The translations under genes and the position numbers were made by a program. A DNA stretch of 64,000 bases from CAZLMW01 sp964560875 (GTDB lineage: Bacteria > Myxococcota_A > UBA9042): NCBI GenBank assembly GCA_964560875.1, contig CAZLMW010000003.1, positions 1 to 64,000 on the forward strand. The letters run 5' to 3'. The notes beneath the pieces are model-generated. The model was not told the DNA's origin. It made no database searches and was given only the letters and a program-made list of their open reading frames with translations. This document shows positions 61,731-64,000 of the stretch, in pieces. Position 1 is the first letter of the stretch. The number at the start of each line of letters is the position of its first letter.

Positions 61731-61886
61731 ATGAGCGACGCGCGGACCAGCAGGCCGAAAAAGACGCTGCCGTGGCACATCATCGTGCCGGTGATCGCGG
61801 TCCTCGCCGCCGCAGCAGCGCTCGCCTGGTGGGTACTACATGACCCCGATCCAGCGCCCTTGCTCTATCCGGGCGTGGATGGCTGA
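61731..61886 (+). CDS. Small single-TM protein following the TonB-like gene
   Basis: A 51-residue frame starting at ATG 61731, two bases after the TonB-like stop. It has a Lys/Arg-rich start and one clear membrane helix (HIIVPVIAVLAAAAALAWWV), then a short polar tail. Tight spacing and the helix make it a plausible operon member; the function is unknown. Confidence 0.55.
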   Translation: MSDARTSRPKKTLPWHIIVPVIAVLAAAAALAWWVLHDPDPAPLLYPGVDG

Positions 61887-62310
61887 AAGAGCGGCTCTCG
61901 GGCTGCTACCGCTGGTCTGCAACCCGCGCCGCGATGGCGTCGAAGTCGCCGGGTTGTGTCCTACTCGGCACGCGCCCGCCTCCAGAGGAGCTCCCGAGTC
62001 CGCAGCCAATCGGCGTCTTCCTCGCGCTCATTTGGCGATTGCGGCAGCGGCCAGCCCAGGAGCGACGCGGCGAGGTCGATCAACTCGAGCCGCACGAAGC
62101 CACGAGCAAAGCTGCGAGGATCAGGCAGACAAGCGTTTTCAATCGCGATCGCATTCGCCATCCGACGCGCTGTCCAGCCAGGCCGCACAGCGCTGCGCAC
62201 GTTGGGTAGGTTGGACAACAAGTTACGCGGGACAGGCCGCCGCATCAACCAACGAATCGGCCATGCGGTTGAAATCGACGCCGGGGAGTGGCCGCGGCTT
62301 AGCCCGGCTT
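61887..62310. other. Intergenic region with no confident gene
   Basis: A leftward 24-codon frame (62154-62080) reads like a lipoprotein signal (SRLKTLVCLILAALLVASCGSS) and then meets TGA; the frame stays open afterward to 61906. It may be a tiny lipoprotein, a decayed gene or chance. An overlapping leftward frame at 61961-62248 gives a 95-residue Arg-rich product I do not recognise. Confidence 0.35.
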
Positions 62311-62448
62311 AGGGCCTGTCCCTGAATCGATTTTCTGGACAGGTGGATCGGCGCCGAATCTAACGTGTGCACGGTAGACTGTTACGGGACCAGCAATAGA
62401 ACCCAGCGACAAACGGGTCGGATTGTGCGCAATTCAGGGACAGGCCCT
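62311..62448. mobile_element. MITE-like palindromic element
   Basis: A perfect 17-base inverted repeat (AGGGCCTGTCCCTGAAT at 62311-62327 and ATTCAGGGACAGGCCCT at 62432-62448) encloses 104 bases with no gene. No clear target-site duplication is visible. It resembles a non-autonomous element or a REP-type palindrome. Confidence 0.65.
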
Positions 62449-62477
62449 GGCCCGAACGGACACACTGCTTGGCCGGT

Positions 62478-63926
62478 CTACTGCTTGGCAGGAATCCGTG
62501 ACTCGTACTTGAAGCACTCGGGGCCAACGAGGCGCTCGATGAGGCGTCCGTCGTAGCCGTAGATATCGACGACAGGGAGGCCGGCGACCGCGGGGAGGTA
62601 TTTCTTCATCTCCGCCACACCCCAATCGGTCGCGTCGACCTTCTTGACGACGACATGCTCGTTGTCATGCCCGTACTTTTCGAGGATCGGCGCCAGCTTC
62701 TTGCACGGCCCGCACCAGGTCGCCCAGTAGTCGATGACCGTCACCTTGCCGGGGACGATGAGGTCGCTGATGAGCTTGGTGCCCGGTTTTTCGCCCTGTG
62801 CCACGGACGTCCTGGGTGGCGGCGGATCGGCGGCCCACGACCAGCTGAGCGCGCCGAAGATGCCCATTCCCGGCACCGGCTGTGTGCCATAGACGTCGTA
62901 GTAGAAGGGCATGCGTCCATTGACGCTCACGTTGAGCCCCGCTGGCAAAACGACCTGGAGCGTGGCGGTCACCGTGCCCGTCGCGGCGCCGCCGTTCGCA
63001 AACGGAGCCCAGTCGTCGTCTGCGGTGAATCGCTCTTCGCCGCGCGCTCGGTACTGGTATTCGCCGGTGATCGAGCCGTTGAGCAGGCCCTTGACGATGA
63101 CGCCGGTGAAGCCTGCATTGACCCGCATTTCCGGGCCCCAGGCAAAGCCATACCCGTCGTCGTTTTCGAGCGTACCAAACGGCGTCCTGCTCGCGAACTG
63201 AACGATATAGCCCAAGCGGTCGATGATGCGGCCGAAGACGTCGACGTCGGCCAACCCCCACCAGAGTCCGCGACCGACCGAGACGTAGCGACTGCTGTCG
63301 GTCTGACTGCCCCCTGTGGACTTGATGATGAAGTGACCGGTCGGAGCCACTGCGCCAACCGACAGCGTGATCCGCGGGATATAGCCGCCGCTGATGCCGA
63401 GCGGCGTGAGAATGTTCTGGCGAATGCGCATCTCGATATCGCCGAACCCGTCGTCGTTGGTTTCTTGGAGGATGTTGCCCTCGGAGTCGGTCGGCCCGTC
63501 CGAGGCCCAATCATCGACACGGGTGCTGCCTGCGCGAACCATCGGTACCACGATCGCTACGCCGGTCCCGCTGCTGAAATCGGCCGAGAAGATCGCGTTG
63601 ATGAGATGCAGGCGCAGCTGCCACTCGTCGGTGCGGACCGCGTCGCGTTTTTGCTGGGGCGTCAGCAAACTGACTTCACCGGAGTCCGGGTCGCGGCGAT
63701 AGAAGTCGGTGAACGCGGTGTAGCCGTAGACCAAACCCGCAGAAAGCCGCAGCGACGGAGGCTGTCCGCCGGCGAAAGCACGCCCGATATCGTTGTCTCC
63801 CGACGGGAGAGCGGGGTTGCCTCAGACAGCGCACTGAGCGGTCGCATCAACAGGCACAAACGCCATTGCAGCGAAAGTGACCGCGGCGGCTACCAGGTGG
63901 GCTGCAGGGACTCGTGTGATGTTCAT
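62478..63926 (-). CDS. Outer-membrane barrel fused to thioredoxin, with an in-frame UGA in an N-terminal CxxU motif (candidate selenoprotein)
   Basis: From ATG 63926 (GGAG upstream) a signal peptide of about 30 residues ends ATA, then the chain reads Q-C-A-V-UGA-G-N-P-A-L-P-S-G. The UGA is codon 35 (63824-63822), and the same frame continues without interruption to 62478. After it come a beta-barrel-like body (GVAIVVPMVRAG, SVGAVAPTGHF, VTATLQVVLPAGLNVSVNG) and, from about residue 365, a thioredoxin domain with WATWCGPCKKLAPIL. A hairpin (TCTCC-CGTCG-GGAGA, 63810-63796) begins 11 bases after the UGA. Read as Sec, the protein has 482 residues. A TTG at 63734 would give a 418-residue form lacking the signal, which is unlikely for an outer-membrane protein. 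Confidence 0.75.
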
Positions 63927-64000
63927 CGCGGGCTCCATGGCTCCGAGCGGAGCGTGACGGTAACAGTGTCGCACAAACCCGGCCAGCGCTACTCGGCGCC

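Noticed and set aside
61906..62154. A second possible UGA-containing selenoprotein (lipoprotein signal, then TGA, then open frame)
   Set aside because: No Cys/Sec motif surrounds the TGA, the downstream sequence has no recognisable fold, and open frames of this length are common here by chance.
1..64000. CRISPR arrays, tRNA or rRNA genes, prophage
   Set aside because: No regular 25-40 bp repeats with unique spacers, no recognisable tRNA arms or rRNA segments, and no phage structural genes were seen. The tandem arrays have no spacers.

Overview
The window is a high-GC, gene-dense bacterial stretch that looks like a delta-proteobacterial lineage (Myxococcota or Bradymonadota-like). The pointers are very large surface lipoproteins built from DDGxxCTxDxC repeats, MopE-like and fibrinogen-like modules, many lipoproteins followed by Asp/Ser/Gly-rich linkers, and PEGA and FHA proteins. 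The assignment is inference, since no rRNA or tRNA gene was seen. A run of 100 Ns at 1146-1245 shows it is a scaffold, probably from a draft or metagenome assembly.

Layout. 1-3563: the end of an M60-like metallopeptidase, a small lipoprotein, then a leftward nickel superoxide dismutase operon (sodN, sodX, nickel permease). 3885-9429: a PHA-system protein, then a coupled operon of a secreted protein, MoxR ATPase, DUF58 protein and BatA-like VWA membrane protein. 9746-16488: a CaCA-type exchanger, a nitroreductase, tgt, a two-domain glycosyltransferase, tesB, a ComEC-like hydrolase and a frameshifted YdeI-family gene. 16519-30685: three large leftward secreted proteins (2894, 764 and 945 aa). 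30901-34761: a glycosyltransferase and a CehA/McbA-type lipoprotein. 34777-37566: the operon argR, P-loop protein, N-acetylornithine carbamoyltransferase. 37732-42740: an FHA protein, a second Cys-rich lipoprotein and a secreted EEP-family hydrolase. 42777-43524: a decayed REP-associated transposase with an expanded REP array. 43590-48547: the operon S41 peptidase, PEGA protein, MlaE-like permease. 48773-58083: a gluzincin-like peptidase, a CDGSH protein, a P-loop kinase, recX, a Cys-rich pseudogene, an FGE-like lipoprotein, a beta-helix protein and an ATC-hydrolase-like protein. 58337-61886: an AAA/DUF4143 ATPase and an ExbB/ExbD/TonB-like operon. 62311-63926: a palindromic MITE-like element, then an outer-membrane barrel fused to thioredoxin.

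The strongest unusual signal is in that last gene. A good signal peptide (start 63926) is followed at once by Cys-Ala-Val-UGA, then an uninterrupted frame into the barrel and thioredoxin domains. A short hairpin lies about 11 nt after the UGA. This fits a CxxU selenoprotein with a redox partner in the same chain; a single nonsense mutation is the competing explanation. Other points of interest are a Tgt lacking the zinc cysteines, an argR-linked P-loop protein of unknown role, the REP/RAYT block, a duplicated 132-bp intergenic element, and many exact 15-18 bp tandem arrays.
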